Shown here: positions 17,559-24,788 of the stretch, piece by piece
How positions within the stretch are numbered: the first letter of the stretch is position 1
How the letters are laid out: each line of letters opens with the position of its first letter
Assembly (NCBI GenBank): GCA_015657635.1
Contig: JACDQM010000147.1
Location: 1 to 64,000, forward strand
Length of the DNA: 64,000 nucleotides
Source of the DNA: Roseateles sp.
Lineage (GTDB): Bacteria; Pseudomonadota; Gammaproteobacteria; Burkholderiales; Burkholderiaceae_C
Direction of reading: 5' to 3'
Position numbers and translations under genes: made by a program
Notes under the pieces: model-generated
Seen by the model: the letters and a program-made list of their open reading frames with translations, nothing else
Told to the model about the DNA's origin: nothing
Databases searched by the model: none

Positions 17559-18590
17559 ATGGATCATCCGAACGGTCAGAACTCGAACGACAAGGCTTCA
17601 GAGCTGGACCCGCAAGACTGGCTTGCCCAGTTGCAGTTGCCTGCACCTGAGCTGGCTCGGCTGATGATGGCGCTTACCGAGCCATTGGGCGTCTTCGGCG
17701 CCGTCAAGTCCCTGGCGAATGGGCGCTATGTCCATGCCAGCGAAGGCATGGCGATGCTTTTTGATCGTGGTGAGTTGGGCATTGCCGGTGCCACCGATGC
17801 CGACCTGATGCGTCCGGACGAAGTGATTGCGATGCGGCGCGTGGAGCAATCGGTGATGGCGCAACGCGCTGTTGTGGTCAGCGAGCACAAGCTGGAGTTC
17901 AACGGGCGCCGCCGCGAGTTCACGGTCACACGCTCACCGCTGGGGCCGGATCACCTGCTGGCCATGTGGCAGGAGCGCACCGAGGAGCGCCACCGTGAAG
18001 TGCATCTTCAACGCGCCTTGAATCAGATCGAGCAGCAGCAGAAAGCCTTGGAACAGCTGCGCCGCGAAATGCAGCTGGGCAGCGGGCGTGACGATGTGTC
18101 CGGCCTCTACATGAAGGCCCAGTTCGATGACCAGTTGCTCAGGGAAATCGACCTCTCAACCCGGGAGCATCGAGAGTTTGCACTGGTGCTGATCTCGCTT
18201 GACCCGGCACCCGCCGCCGTTCAGTCGATCGGAGCAGAAGCGCAGTTGCGCATGCTGGAAGGCCTGGGTCGCATGTTGCGCGCCAATACCCGGGCAATGG
18301 ATGCGGCCTGCCGGATTGGCGAGCAGACCTTCGCGGTGCTGCTGTCCGGCGTCGGGCTGGCGACCGCCCATGCGCGCATGGAGCAATTGCGCCGACAGTG
18401 CAATGCCCAGATCGTGGTCTTGAACGGATCGGATCTGGGGCTGTCACTGTCCATGGGCGTCTCCAGCTTTCCCCACACGGCTTCGCGGCAAGACGAATTG
18501 ATGGCCGCCAGCGAGACCGCTGTCCAGGAAGCTCAGCGCCGCGGCGGCAACCAAGTGGTGCTGGCGCCCATCCCCTTCGGCATTCCCTGA
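17559..18590 (+). CDS. PAS-like / degenerate GGDEF domain protein
   Basis: A 343-residue protein with a PAS-like sensory region (about 40-140), a short coiled coil (about 143-172) and a C-terminal GGDEF-fold domain (about 178-340). The catalytic GGDEF signature is replaced by GEQTF (254-258), so diguanylate cyclase activity is unlikely. The N-terminal half of the fold (DVSGLYMKAQFDDQLLREI) and the late LSLSMGVSSFP stretch are kept. It may act as a GTP or c-di-GMP sensor or protein scaffold. No signal peptide or membrane helix. The ATG at 17559 is preferred over a GTG 45 bp upstream. Convergent with the TauE gene. Confidence 0.85.
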   Translation: MDHPNGQNSNDKASELDPQDWLAQLQLPAPELARLMMALTEPLGVFGAVKSLANGRYVHASEGMAMLFDRGELGIAGATDADLMRPDEVIAMRRVEQSVMAQRAVVVSEHKLEFNGRRREFTVTRSPLGPDHLLAMWQERTEERHREVHLQRALNQIEQQQKALEQLRREMQLGSGRDDVSGLYMKAQFDDQLLREIDLSTREHREFALVLISLDPAPAAVQSIGAEAQLRMLEGLGRMLRANTRAMDAACRIGEQTFAVLLSGVGLATAHARMEQLRRQCNAQIVVLNGSDLGLSLSMGVSSFPHTASRQDELMAASETAVQEAQRRGGNQVVLAPIPFGIP

Positions 18591-18611
18591 GCGGCCGGAT
18601 GCTGCGGCCTG

Positions 18612-19427
18612 TCAGCCGCGCAAGCCCTTGTAGAGCATATAGGCTGCCAAGGCGAACAGCAGGTAGGCGAAGGCGCGCTTGAGTTGGCGGACGTTCATCG
18701 CATGCGCCGCACGGGCGCCCAGCGGGGCCATGGTGACACTGGCTACGGCAATCACCAGCAGCGCAGGAATGAACAGATAGCCGAAGGCGCCGGGCAGCGC
18801 CGGTGGAACATTCCATCCACCGACCACATAGCCGATGGTGTTGGCCAGGGCGATCGGAAAGCCGAGGGCTGCGCTGGTCGCCACGGCGTTGTGCATCGGC
18901 ACATTGCACCAGGTCATGAACGGCACGGAGACGAAGCCGCCGCCCGCACCGACCAGACCCGACAAGAGGCCGATGCCGGCGCCGGCGCCAACTTGCCCGG
19001 CTGCACCGGGCATCTGGCGGCTCGGCTTGGGCTTCTTGTCCAGCAGCATCTGGAAGGCCGAGAAGCCCACAAACGCCGCGAAGAACAGCGCCAGCCACGA
19101 GCCCTTCAACAATGCAAAGATGCCAGCGCCAGCCGTCAGCCCCCCAAGCAGAATGCCTGGCGCCAGGCCGCGCACGAGATCCCAACGAACAGCGCCGCGC
19201 TTGTGGTGCGCGCGCACGCTCGAGATCGAGGTGAACATGATGGTTGCCATCGATGTGGCGATGGCCATCTTCACCGCCATGTCTGCGCTGACGCCGCGCT
19301 GCGAGATCATCCAGGTCAGGAACGGCACCATCAGCATGCCCCCGCCGATGCCGAGCAGGCCGGCCAGGAAGCCCGAGCACAGGCCCAGGACCAGCAACTC
19401 GGCGAGGAACAGGGGATCAAGGCTCAT
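18612..19427 (-). CDS. TauE/SafE family membrane permease
   Basis: Polytopic inner-membrane protein, 271 residues, about eight helices, of the sulfite/organosulfonate exporter family. The two inverted halves each have the conserved Gly-rich motif: GFLAGLLGIGGGMLMVPFL near the start and GLLSGLVGAGGGFVSVPF in the middle. The transported anion is unknown. Only 3 bp separate it from the upstream EVE gene stop, so they share a transcript. Confidence 0.88.
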   Translation of the reverse strand: MSLDPLFLAELLVLGLCSGFLAGLLGIGGGMLMVPFLTWMISQRGVSADMAVKMAIATSMATIMFTSISSVRAHHKRGAVRWDLVRGLAPGILLGGLTAGAGIFALLKGSWLALFFAAFVGFSAFQMLLDKKPKPSRQMPGAAGQVGAGAGIGLLSGLVGAGGGFVSVPFMTWCNVPMHNAVATSAALGFPIALANTIGYVVGGWNVPPALPGAFGYLFIPALLVIAVASVTMAPLGARAAHAMNVRQLKRAFAYLLFALAAYMLYKGLRG

Positions 19428-19430
19428 GAT

Positions 19431-19925
19431 TCAGGGCTCAAGTAATGCCAGAAGGCACTGCCACTCAGCGGCGGTGACTGGCGTGATGGAGAGACGGTTG
19501 CCCGCTTGAAGCACCCGCATGTCCGCGAGTAGCGGCTCGGCACGCATCTCAGCCAGGCTCAGCAGGCGCGTCTTGCGAAGAAAGCGGACATCGACGTTCA
19601 ACCAGCGCGGCGCGTCCGGCACTGACTTGGGATCGTGGTACGGGCTTGCGGGGTCGAACTGGCTCGCATCCGGGTAAGCGGCGCTTGCCACCTCGGCGAG
19701 GCCAGCAATGCCCGGTTGCGGGCAGGACGAGTGATAGAACAGCACGCCGTCACCGATGTGCATCGCATCGCGCATGAAGTTGCGGGCTTGGTAGTTGCGC
19801 ACGCCAATCCATGGCACGGTGGCATGCGGCGCCCGCGCGAGGTCGTCGATCGAGCACTCGTCGGGCTCGGACTTCATCAACCAATAGTTCAAGGGCGGGC
19901 GCGGCAGGGTGGAAAAGGTGTCCAT
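19431..19925 (-). CDS. EVE domain protein
   Basis: Single EVE (PUA-like) domain, 164 residues, of the family that includes human thymocyte nuclear protein 1. EVE domains bind modified bases in nucleic acids. The diagnostic start is YWLMKSEPDECSIDDL, followed by WIGVRNYQARNFMRDAM and DGVLFYHSSC. The ATG at 19925 falls on the last bases of the predicted 6S RNA and has no clear ribosome-binding site; Met17 is an alternative start. The gene lies immediately downstream of the 6S RNA and upstream of the TauE gene. Confidence 0.88.
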   Translation of the reverse strand: MDTFSTLPRPPLNYWLMKSEPDECSIDDLARAPHATVPWIGVRNYQARNFMRDAMHIGDGVLFYHSSCPQPGIAGLAEVASAAYPDASQFDPASPYHDPKSVPDAPRWLNVDVRFLRKTRLLSLAEMRAEPLLADMRVLQAGNRLSITPVTAAEWQCLLALLEP

Positions 19926-20093
19926 CGCGAGCCGTGAGCCGCATTCCTGAACCCAGGTAGTTCAGGTGGGCGAGGTCAGCTTGACTTCGGGTTCATCTGA
20001 CGCGAGACGATCACACCAGCCAAGCGATGTTCCAAGCCCTTGCTCGCGAGAGCATCGGTTCAAGGAAATATAAAACTCACGCGAACGCAATGG
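19922..20093 (-). ncRNA. ssrS: 6S RNA
   Basis: About 172 nt directly downstream of zapA, the usual place of ssrS in proteobacteria. The ends form a closing stem: CCATTGCG at the 5' end (20086-20093) pairs with CGCGATGG (19922-19929), and CGTGAG pairs with CTCACG further in. A second stem brings TCCTTGAACC (20057-20066) together with GGGTTCAGGA (19945-19954), a pairing I associate with betaproteobacterial 6S. A TAGAAT -10 box (20102-20107) sits 8 nt before the predicted start. The RNA mimics an open promoter and binds sigma-70 RNA polymerase. Ends are approximate. Confidence 0.82.
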
Positions 20094-20111
20094 ACGGCCG
20101 CATTCTAGTCC

Positions 20112-20423
20112 TCAGAGCAATTGCCCGTCGTGCCCCAACGCCTCATCCAGGCGATTCATCAGCGACTCAAGTTCCGCGTTACTGGTCGTCTCGCCGGCCG
20201 TGGCGCTTTTGCTGCCAGAAGCCGGCAATTCGGCCAGCTGATAGGCCAGATTCAACGCGGCCAGCACCGCAATGCGCTCGCGCGCCTTGACGCGACCTGC
20301 ATCGCGAATCGCACACATCTCGCGATCCACCTGTGCCACAGCGCGCGTCAGCGCGGCTTCACCGCCCTCCGGGCATCCCAGCAGATAGCTTTGGCCCATG
20401 ATGGTGACTTCCATCTGCTTCAT
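20112..20423 (-). CDS. zapA: cell division protein ZapA
   Basis: Cytoplasmic FtsZ-ring stabiliser, 103 residues. The N-terminal head (MEVTIMGQSYLLGCPEGGEAAL) matches ZapA and the rest is a helical dimerisation region (RERIAVLAALNLAYQLAEL). Its start overlaps the upstream zapB-like stop as ATGA. The 6S RNA promoter appears to overlap its 3' end. Confidence 0.93.
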   Translation of the reverse strand: MKQMEVTIMGQSYLLGCPEGGEAALTRAVAQVDREMCAIRDAGRVKARERIAVLAALNLAYQLAELPASGSKSATAGETTSNAELESLMNRLDEALGHDGQLL

Positions 20424-20638
20424 GTCGAATTCTTTCCGGAATCACTACCTTCGACTGGAAGCCGGTCCAGCAGGGCATCGATGCGTTGGCGTGCCGCCGA
20501 CAGGCGCGAACGCAGGCTGTCGCGCTCCTGGCTCAAGGTCTGGATTTGCTGCGCGAGCAAGGCATTGGTGCGTTGCAGTTCCGCGTGACGCAGCAGCAGT
20601 CGCTCCACCCGGTCGACAAGCTCGGTGATGCTTGGCAT
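20420..20638 (-). CDS. small coiled-coil protein upstream of zapA (TIGR02449/ZapB-like)
   Basis: A 72-residue, almost entirely helical coiled-coil protein: MPSITELVDRVERLLLRHAE then LQRTNALLAQQIQTLSQERD. It matches the TIGR02449 family that sits before zapA in many proteobacteria and resembles ZapB in size and heptad pattern. A role at the division ring is likely by context. It overlaps zapA by 4 bp, so the two are probably made in a fixed ratio. Confidence 0.85.
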   Translation of the reverse strand: MPSITELVDRVERLLLRHAELQRTNALLAQQIQTLSQERDSLRSRLSAARQRIDALLDRLPVEGSDSGKNST

Positions 20639-20690
20639 GGCTTCCTAACAGGCTCAAGGGCCGATTTGGCGCTCATTGTAGGCGGTGGCG

Positions 20691-21326
20691 TCAGCGCTCC
20701 TGAGCCTTGCCGTGGTCGCAGTAGGCGCGCACGCTGCAATGGCCGCATTGCGGTTTGCGGGCCTGGCAGACGTAACGTCCGTGCAAGATCAGCCAGTGGT
20801 GCGCATCGACCAGGTACTCGGGCGGAATGCGTTCGAGCAAGCCTTGCTCGACGGCCAGCGGCGTCTTGCCAGGGGCCAGGCCAGTTCGGTTGCCGAGGCG
20901 GAAAATATGCGTGTCGACGGCCATGGTCGGCTGGCCGAAAGCGACGTTCAGCACCACATTGGCAGTCTTGCGTCCGACGCCTGGCAAGCGCTCCAAGGCC
21001 TCGCGCGAACCGGGCACTTGGCCGGCGTGCTCTTCAATCAGGATGCGGCAGGTGGCGATCAGGTGGCGCGCCTTGCTTCGGTACAGGCCGATGGTGCGGA
21101 TGTAATCGCACAAGCCGTCCTCGCCCAGGGCCAGGATCTTGCGTGGTGTATTGGCCACCGGGAAGAGGCGGCGCGTCGCCTTGTTGACGCTCACGTCCGT
21201 CGCCTGAGCGGACAGCAGCACGGCGGCGAGCAACTCGAACACGCTGGCATATTCAAGTTCGGTTTGCGGCGAGGGGTTGGCCGCCCGCAGGGTGGCAAAG
21301 AAGGCGTCGATCTCTTGCGAATTCAT
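20691..21326 (-). CDS. nth: endonuclease III
   Basis: DNA glycosylase/AP lyase that removes oxidised pyrimidines in base-excision repair. The helix-hairpin-helix motif LPGVGRKTANVVLNVAFG carries catalytic Lys120, and Asp138 follows in AVDTH, the same numbers as in E. coli Nth. The C-terminal 4Fe-4S motif CQARKPQCGHCSVRAYC has the C-x6-C-x2-C-x5-C spacing. Length is 211 residues. It lies 26 bp after rnfB on the same strand, the rnfB-nth order seen in many proteobacteria. Confidence 0.95.
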   Translation of the reverse strand: MNSQEIDAFFATLRAANPSPQTELEYASVFELLAAVLLSAQATDVSVNKATRRLFPVANTPRKILALGEDGLCDYIRTIGLYRSKARHLIATCRILIEEHAGQVPGSREALERLPGVGRKTANVVLNVAFGQPTMAVDTHIFRLGNRTGLAPGKTPLAVEQGLLERIPPEYLVDAHHWLILHGRYVCQARKPQCGHCSVRAYCDHGKAQER

Positions 21327-21352
21327 GGGCTTCGAGGGTCTTGCCGGAGGGG

Positions 21353-22024
21353 TCAGGACTTGCGCTGCGCGCGCGCCCGTGCCAGGGCGGCTTCGATCAC
21401 TTGCCGCTTGCGTTCAAGTTGCACCGGGTCTGTCAGACGAGATGCCTCGGCCAGATTGCTGAGCTTGGCTTCCGCCTTCAAGCGCAGCCGCTCATCGTTT
21501 TCGCGCTTGTCGCGCTGCAGGCGCTCCTTGCGCCATCGGTAGCGGTCGCGCGCCTCAGTGGCGGCCTCGGGGCTCCAGGCTTGCCAGCCGGTGGCCTGGC
21601 TGGAGATCGGCTTCATGCTGATGCAATCAACCGGGCAGGCCGGCACGCACAACTCGCAACCGGTGCACTGCGACTCGACGATCAGGTGCATCAGTTTCGG
21701 TGCGCCGACGATGCAGTCGACCGGACAGGCCTTGATGCACAGCGTGCAGCCGATGCACCAGCTTTCATCGATCACGGCCAGTGCGCGCGGCGCCTCAACG
21801 CCGTGGGCGGGGTCGAGCGCCAGCACAGGCCGATTCGTCAGCGCAGCCAGGCGCTGCACGCCTTCGGCGCCACCTGGCGGACACTGGTTGATCTGCGCCT
21901 CGCCGCGGGCGATCGCGTCCGCATAGGCACGGCAGTCCGGATAGGCGCAACGGGTGCACTGCGTCTGCGGCAGCGCCTGATCGATCAGATCGGCCAGCGC
22001 GCGCTCGCGCGCCGAGCCACTCAA
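21353..22024 (-). CDS. rsxB: RnfB-like electron transport protein (ferredoxin-type)
   Basis: Iron-sulfur protein, 223 residues. An N-terminal 4Fe-4S site of the Fes type ([16 protein letters not shown] and later NQCPPGG) precedes two ferredoxin motifs, [15 protein letters not shown] and [15 protein letters not shown]. The membrane anchor of full RnfB is missing at the N terminus and a charged helical tail of about 60 residues is added, so this is the soluble stand-alone form common in betaproteobacteria next to nth. The start is TTG at 22024, overlapping the phaZ stop as TTGA; no nearby ATG fits. No other rnf gene is present. Confidence 0.88.
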   Translation of the reverse strand: MSGSARERALADLIDQALPQTQCTRCAYPDCRAYADAIARGEAQINQCPPGGAEGVQRLAALTNRPVLALDPAHGVEAPRALAVIDESWCIGCTLCIKACPVDCIVGAPKLMHLIVESQCTGCELCVPACPVDCISMKPISSQATGWQAWSPEAATEARDRYRWRKERLQRDKRENDERLRLKAEAKLSNLAEASRLTDPVQLERKRQVIEAALARARAQRKS

Positions 22025-23305
22025 GTGCGCTTGCGGCGCTTGGGAGCCGCCGCCGTGATCGTCCCCGCGTGGTCGTACTTCGCGATGAAGTCACGCACCT
22101 GCGGGTAGACCTTCTCGCGCCAACGCGGCCGGAGAAGATGCCGTAGTGGCTGCGCCTTCGGCCACATAGTGGTGCTGGTGCTCAGCGTCGATGCCCGAAC
22201 ACAGGCCGTGCGCAGCACGGGTCTGGCCCGCGCCCGAGATGTCGTCCAGCTCGCCTTCGACAGTCAGCAGGGCGGTGCCCTTGATGTCCTGCGGCCGCAC
22301 CAATTGGCCATCAACCACCCAGGTGCCGTTGATCAGCGCGAAGTCCTGGAACACGGTCTTGATGGTGTCCAGGTAGTACTCGGCCGGCATGTCCAGCACG
22401 GCGTTGTATTCGTCATAGAACTGGCGGTGGGCTTCCGCGCCCTCGTCATCGCCTTGCACCAGGTCGAGGAAATAGTCGTAGTGCGAAGTGGCATGCCGAT
22501 CCGGGTTCATCGCCACAAAACCGGTGTGCTGCAGAAAGCCTGGATAGACGGCGCGGCCGGCGCCGGGGAAGTTGGTCGGCACCCGGTAGATCACATTGGT
22601 CTCGAACCAGCTGAAGCTGCGGTTCATGGCCAGGTTGTTGACGGCGGTCGGGCTCTTGCTGGCGTCGATGGGGCCACCCATCATGGTCATCGAACGCGGC
22701 GTCTGCTCGCCATTGCTGGCCATCAAGGAGATCGCGGCCAGCACCGGCACCGTCGGCTGGCAGACGGAGATCACATGGCACTCAGGGCCGATGTGGCGGA
22801 TGAACTCCTGCACATAGGCGATGTAGTCATCCAGATGGAAAGGACCATCCTCCAGCGGGACCATGCGTGCATCGGTCCAGTCGGTGATGAAGACCTTGTG
22901 GTCCTTCAGCAGTTGCTTGACGGTGTCGCGCAGCAAGGTGCTGTGGTGGCCGGACAGCGGCGCTACCACCAGAACGGTGGGTTGCTCCTTCATCTTGCTC
23001 AGCACTGCCAGATCGTCCGTGTAACGCTTGAAACGCAGCAGGCGGCAGAAAGGCTTGGTCACCGGCACCAGTTCCTGCACCGCCACCTCGACGCCATCAA
23101 CCTCGATGCCGCGGATGTCGAACTGCGGCTTCTCGTATTCCTTGGCCAGGCGGTGCATCAGATCCAGCCCCGCCGACAAGCGCTGAGACATCGGCGTGTG
23201 CGCGAAGGGCGACAGCGGGTGGCTGTAGAGCTTGGCCGAGGCGCTGGCGAACTCGGCGAACGGGCTCATCAGTGCGCGCTGGGTTTCGTAAAGCTGGTAC
23301 AGCAT
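22021..23305 (-). CDS. phaZ: intracellular polyhydroxybutyrate depolymerase (two frameshifts)
   Basis: Mobilises stored polyhydroxybutyrate inside the cell. The start at 23305 gives [20 protein letters not shown]. The nucleophile is Cys182 in [11 protein letters not shown], as in PhaZ1 of Ralstonia (Cys183), with the Asp in [10 protein letters not shown]. The frame breaks near 22150, right at the expected catalytic His (EGAGHYGIF), and again near 22125. One missing base at each restores [19 protein letters not shown] and a 428-residue protein ending in PKRRKRT at 22021. As written, the protein would lack its catalytic His and true C terminus. It overlaps rsxB by 4 bp. Confidence 0.9.
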
Positions 23306-23368
23306 GGGCGGACCTCGGTCGGTGAGTGGAGGGAGCAAGGGTGCTCCGCCCCACAATAGTGCCAGAAA

Positions 23369-23383
23369 TTGTGCAATGCAGCA
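23369..23383. promoter_or_regulatory. candidate PhaR-type operator upstream of phaZ
   Basis: TTGTGCAATGCAGCA, a TGC/GCA-rich partly palindromic site, lies 64 bp before the phaZ start. It resembles the TGC-N-GCA elements bound by PHA regulators in other bacteria. A possible -10 (TATGCT, minus strand) overlaps it. Pattern recognition only. Confidence 0.35.
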
Positions 23384-23388
23384 TAGAT

Positions 23389-23412
23389 CGGGTTTGCCAG
23401 CAGGCAAACCCG
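23389..23412 (-). terminator. terminator hairpin after the aminotransferase gene
   Basis: A perfect 10-bp stem with a 4-base loop (23389-23398 with 23403-23412) lies 28 bp after the aminotransferase stop. It is strong but without a U-tract, and may also overlap the phaZ promoter. Confidence 0.55.
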
Positions 23413-23440
23413 GAACAAGTGCTCAGCTGGCCGGCAGTTC

Positions 23441-24643
23441 TCAGCCCTGCATCACGCTCGCCATCGCCTTTGCGACGACGGGCAGGTTCTTCTCATTCAG
23501 TGCTGCCACGCAGATGCGGCCCGAATCGACGCCGTAAACACCGAACTCACTGCGCAGCTTTTGCATCTGGGCGGCATTCAGCCCGGAGTAGCTGAACATG
23601 CCCTTCTGGCGCGTGACGAAGCTCAGGTCGGATGTGACGCCTGCCGCTTTGAGCGCGTCGACCAAAGCCTGGCGCATCGCGCGGATACGCAGGCGCATGC
23701 CGGCCAGTTCGTCCTCCCACAGCTTGCGCAGCTCGGGTGTGGACAGCACGCTGGCAACGACCTGTGCGCCATGCGTCGGCGGGTTGGAGTAGTTGGTGCG
23801 GATGACAATCTTCAGCTGCGACAGCACCTTGGTGCATTCCTCGGCCGAGGCGCACACCACGCTCAGCGCGCCAACCCGCTCGCCGTACAGCGAGAAGCTC
23901 TTGGAGAAGCTGGTCGAGACAAAGAAGTCCAGGCCTGCGGCCAGGAACTGCTGAATCACGGCGCCGTCTTCGGCGATGCCTTCGCCAAAGCCCTGGTAGG
24001 CCATGTCCAGGAAAGCCACCAAGCCACGCGCCTTGACGGCGGCCACGACCTGATCCCACTGCGCAGGCGTCAAATCGTAGCCCGTCGGGTTGTGGCAGCA
24101 GGCGTGCAACACCACGACCGTGCCGGCAGGCGCGGCGTTCAGCGCCGCCAGCATGCCTTCAAAATTGATGCCGAGCTTGCCGGCGTCGTAGTAGGGATAG
24201 GTCTCGACCGGGAAACCGGCGTTGGCAAACAGCGCGCGGTGGTTTTCCCAGGAGGGGTCCGAGATCAGCACCTTGGCGCCGGGGTTCAGGCGCTTGAGGA
24301 AGTCGGCGCCAATCTTCAGGCCGCCGGTGCCGCCGATGGCCTGCACCGTCGCGACACGCTTGGCCGCCAGCACGGCGCTGTCGGCGCCGAACACCAGGGC
24401 CTGCACAGCCTTGTCATAGGCGGCGATGCCGTCGATCGGCAGATAGCCGCGCGCCTTCGGGTCGGCCTGCATCTGCGCTTCGGCCTGGGCCACGCACTTC
24501 AACAGCGGCAGCTTGCCGTTCTCGTCGTAATAGACGCCGACGCCCAGATTGACCTTGGCCGGGTTGGTGTCGGCATTGAACTGTTCATTCAGACCCAGAA
24601 TGGGGTCGCGGGGGGCCATTTCGACAGCGGCAAACAAGGACAT
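23441..24643 (-). CDS. aromatic amino acid / aspartate aminotransferase
   Basis: PLP-dependent class I aminotransferase of the AspC/TyrB family, 400 residues, moving the amino group between aspartate or aromatic amino acids and 2-oxoglutarate. The start at 24643 reads MSLFAAVEMAPRDPILGLNE. Key residues: Asp213 in FLDMAYQGF, PLP-binding Lys248 in STSFSKSFSLYGERVG, and the HNPTG motif (HACCHNPTGYDLT). AspC and TyrB cannot be separated by eye. It is divergent from uvrB with 145 bp between starts. Confidence 0.92.
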   Translation of the reverse strand: MSLFAAVEMAPRDPILGLNEQFNADTNPAKVNLGVGVYYDENGKLPLLKCVAQAEAQMQADPKARGYLPIDGIAAYDKAVQALVFGADSAVLAAKRVATVQAIGGTGGLKIGADFLKRLNPGAKVLISDPSWENHRALFANAGFPVETYPYYDAGKLGINFEGMLAALNAAPAGTVVVLHACCHNPTGYDLTPAQWDQVVAAVKARGLVAFLDMAYQGFGEGIAEDGAVIQQFLAAGLDFFVSTSFSKSFSLYGERVGALSVVCASAEECTKVLSQLKIVIRTNYSNPPTHGAQVVASVLSTPELRKLWEDELAGMRLRIRAMRQALVDALKAAGVTSDLSFVTRQKGMFSYSGLNAAQMQKLRSEFGVYGVDSGRICVAALNEKNLPVVAKAMASVMQG

Positions 24644-24746
24644 GGGACTTTCCTGACAGGACGTTGGCATGAGCATGGGCGTGACCGGGCGGCACGCGGG
24701 GAGCGCCTGCGCTACGCTGTCGAGTTGGCAGCCGGCGCAGAGCGGG

Positions 24747-24778
24747 CTGATTTTAGGGCGGTCTGAACCGCCAATCAG
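24747..24778 (+). promoter_or_regulatory. hairpin in the uvrB leader
   Basis: GGCGGT-CTGA-ACCGCC (24757-24772) is extended by an outer CTGATT/AATCAG pairing (24747-24752 with 24773-24778) with a 4-base bulge. It ends 10 bp before the uvrB ATG and partly covers the likely ribosome-binding site. Confidence 0.4.
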
Positions 24779-24788
24779 GGATTGCCCG

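Noticed and set aside
17408-17650. Small open frame upstream of the GGDEF gene
   Set aside because: It overlaps the GGDEF gene in another frame, has no ribosome-binding site and no family-like sequence.
22091-23305. PHA synthase (phaC)
   Set aside because: The nucleophile context SVCQP, the N terminus and the roughly 430-residue length fit intracellular depolymerase rather than synthase.
24644-24788. LexA (SOS) box upstream of uvrB
   Set aside because: The best match, CTGTCGAGTTGGCAG near 24718-24732, has wrong half-site spacing and sequence.
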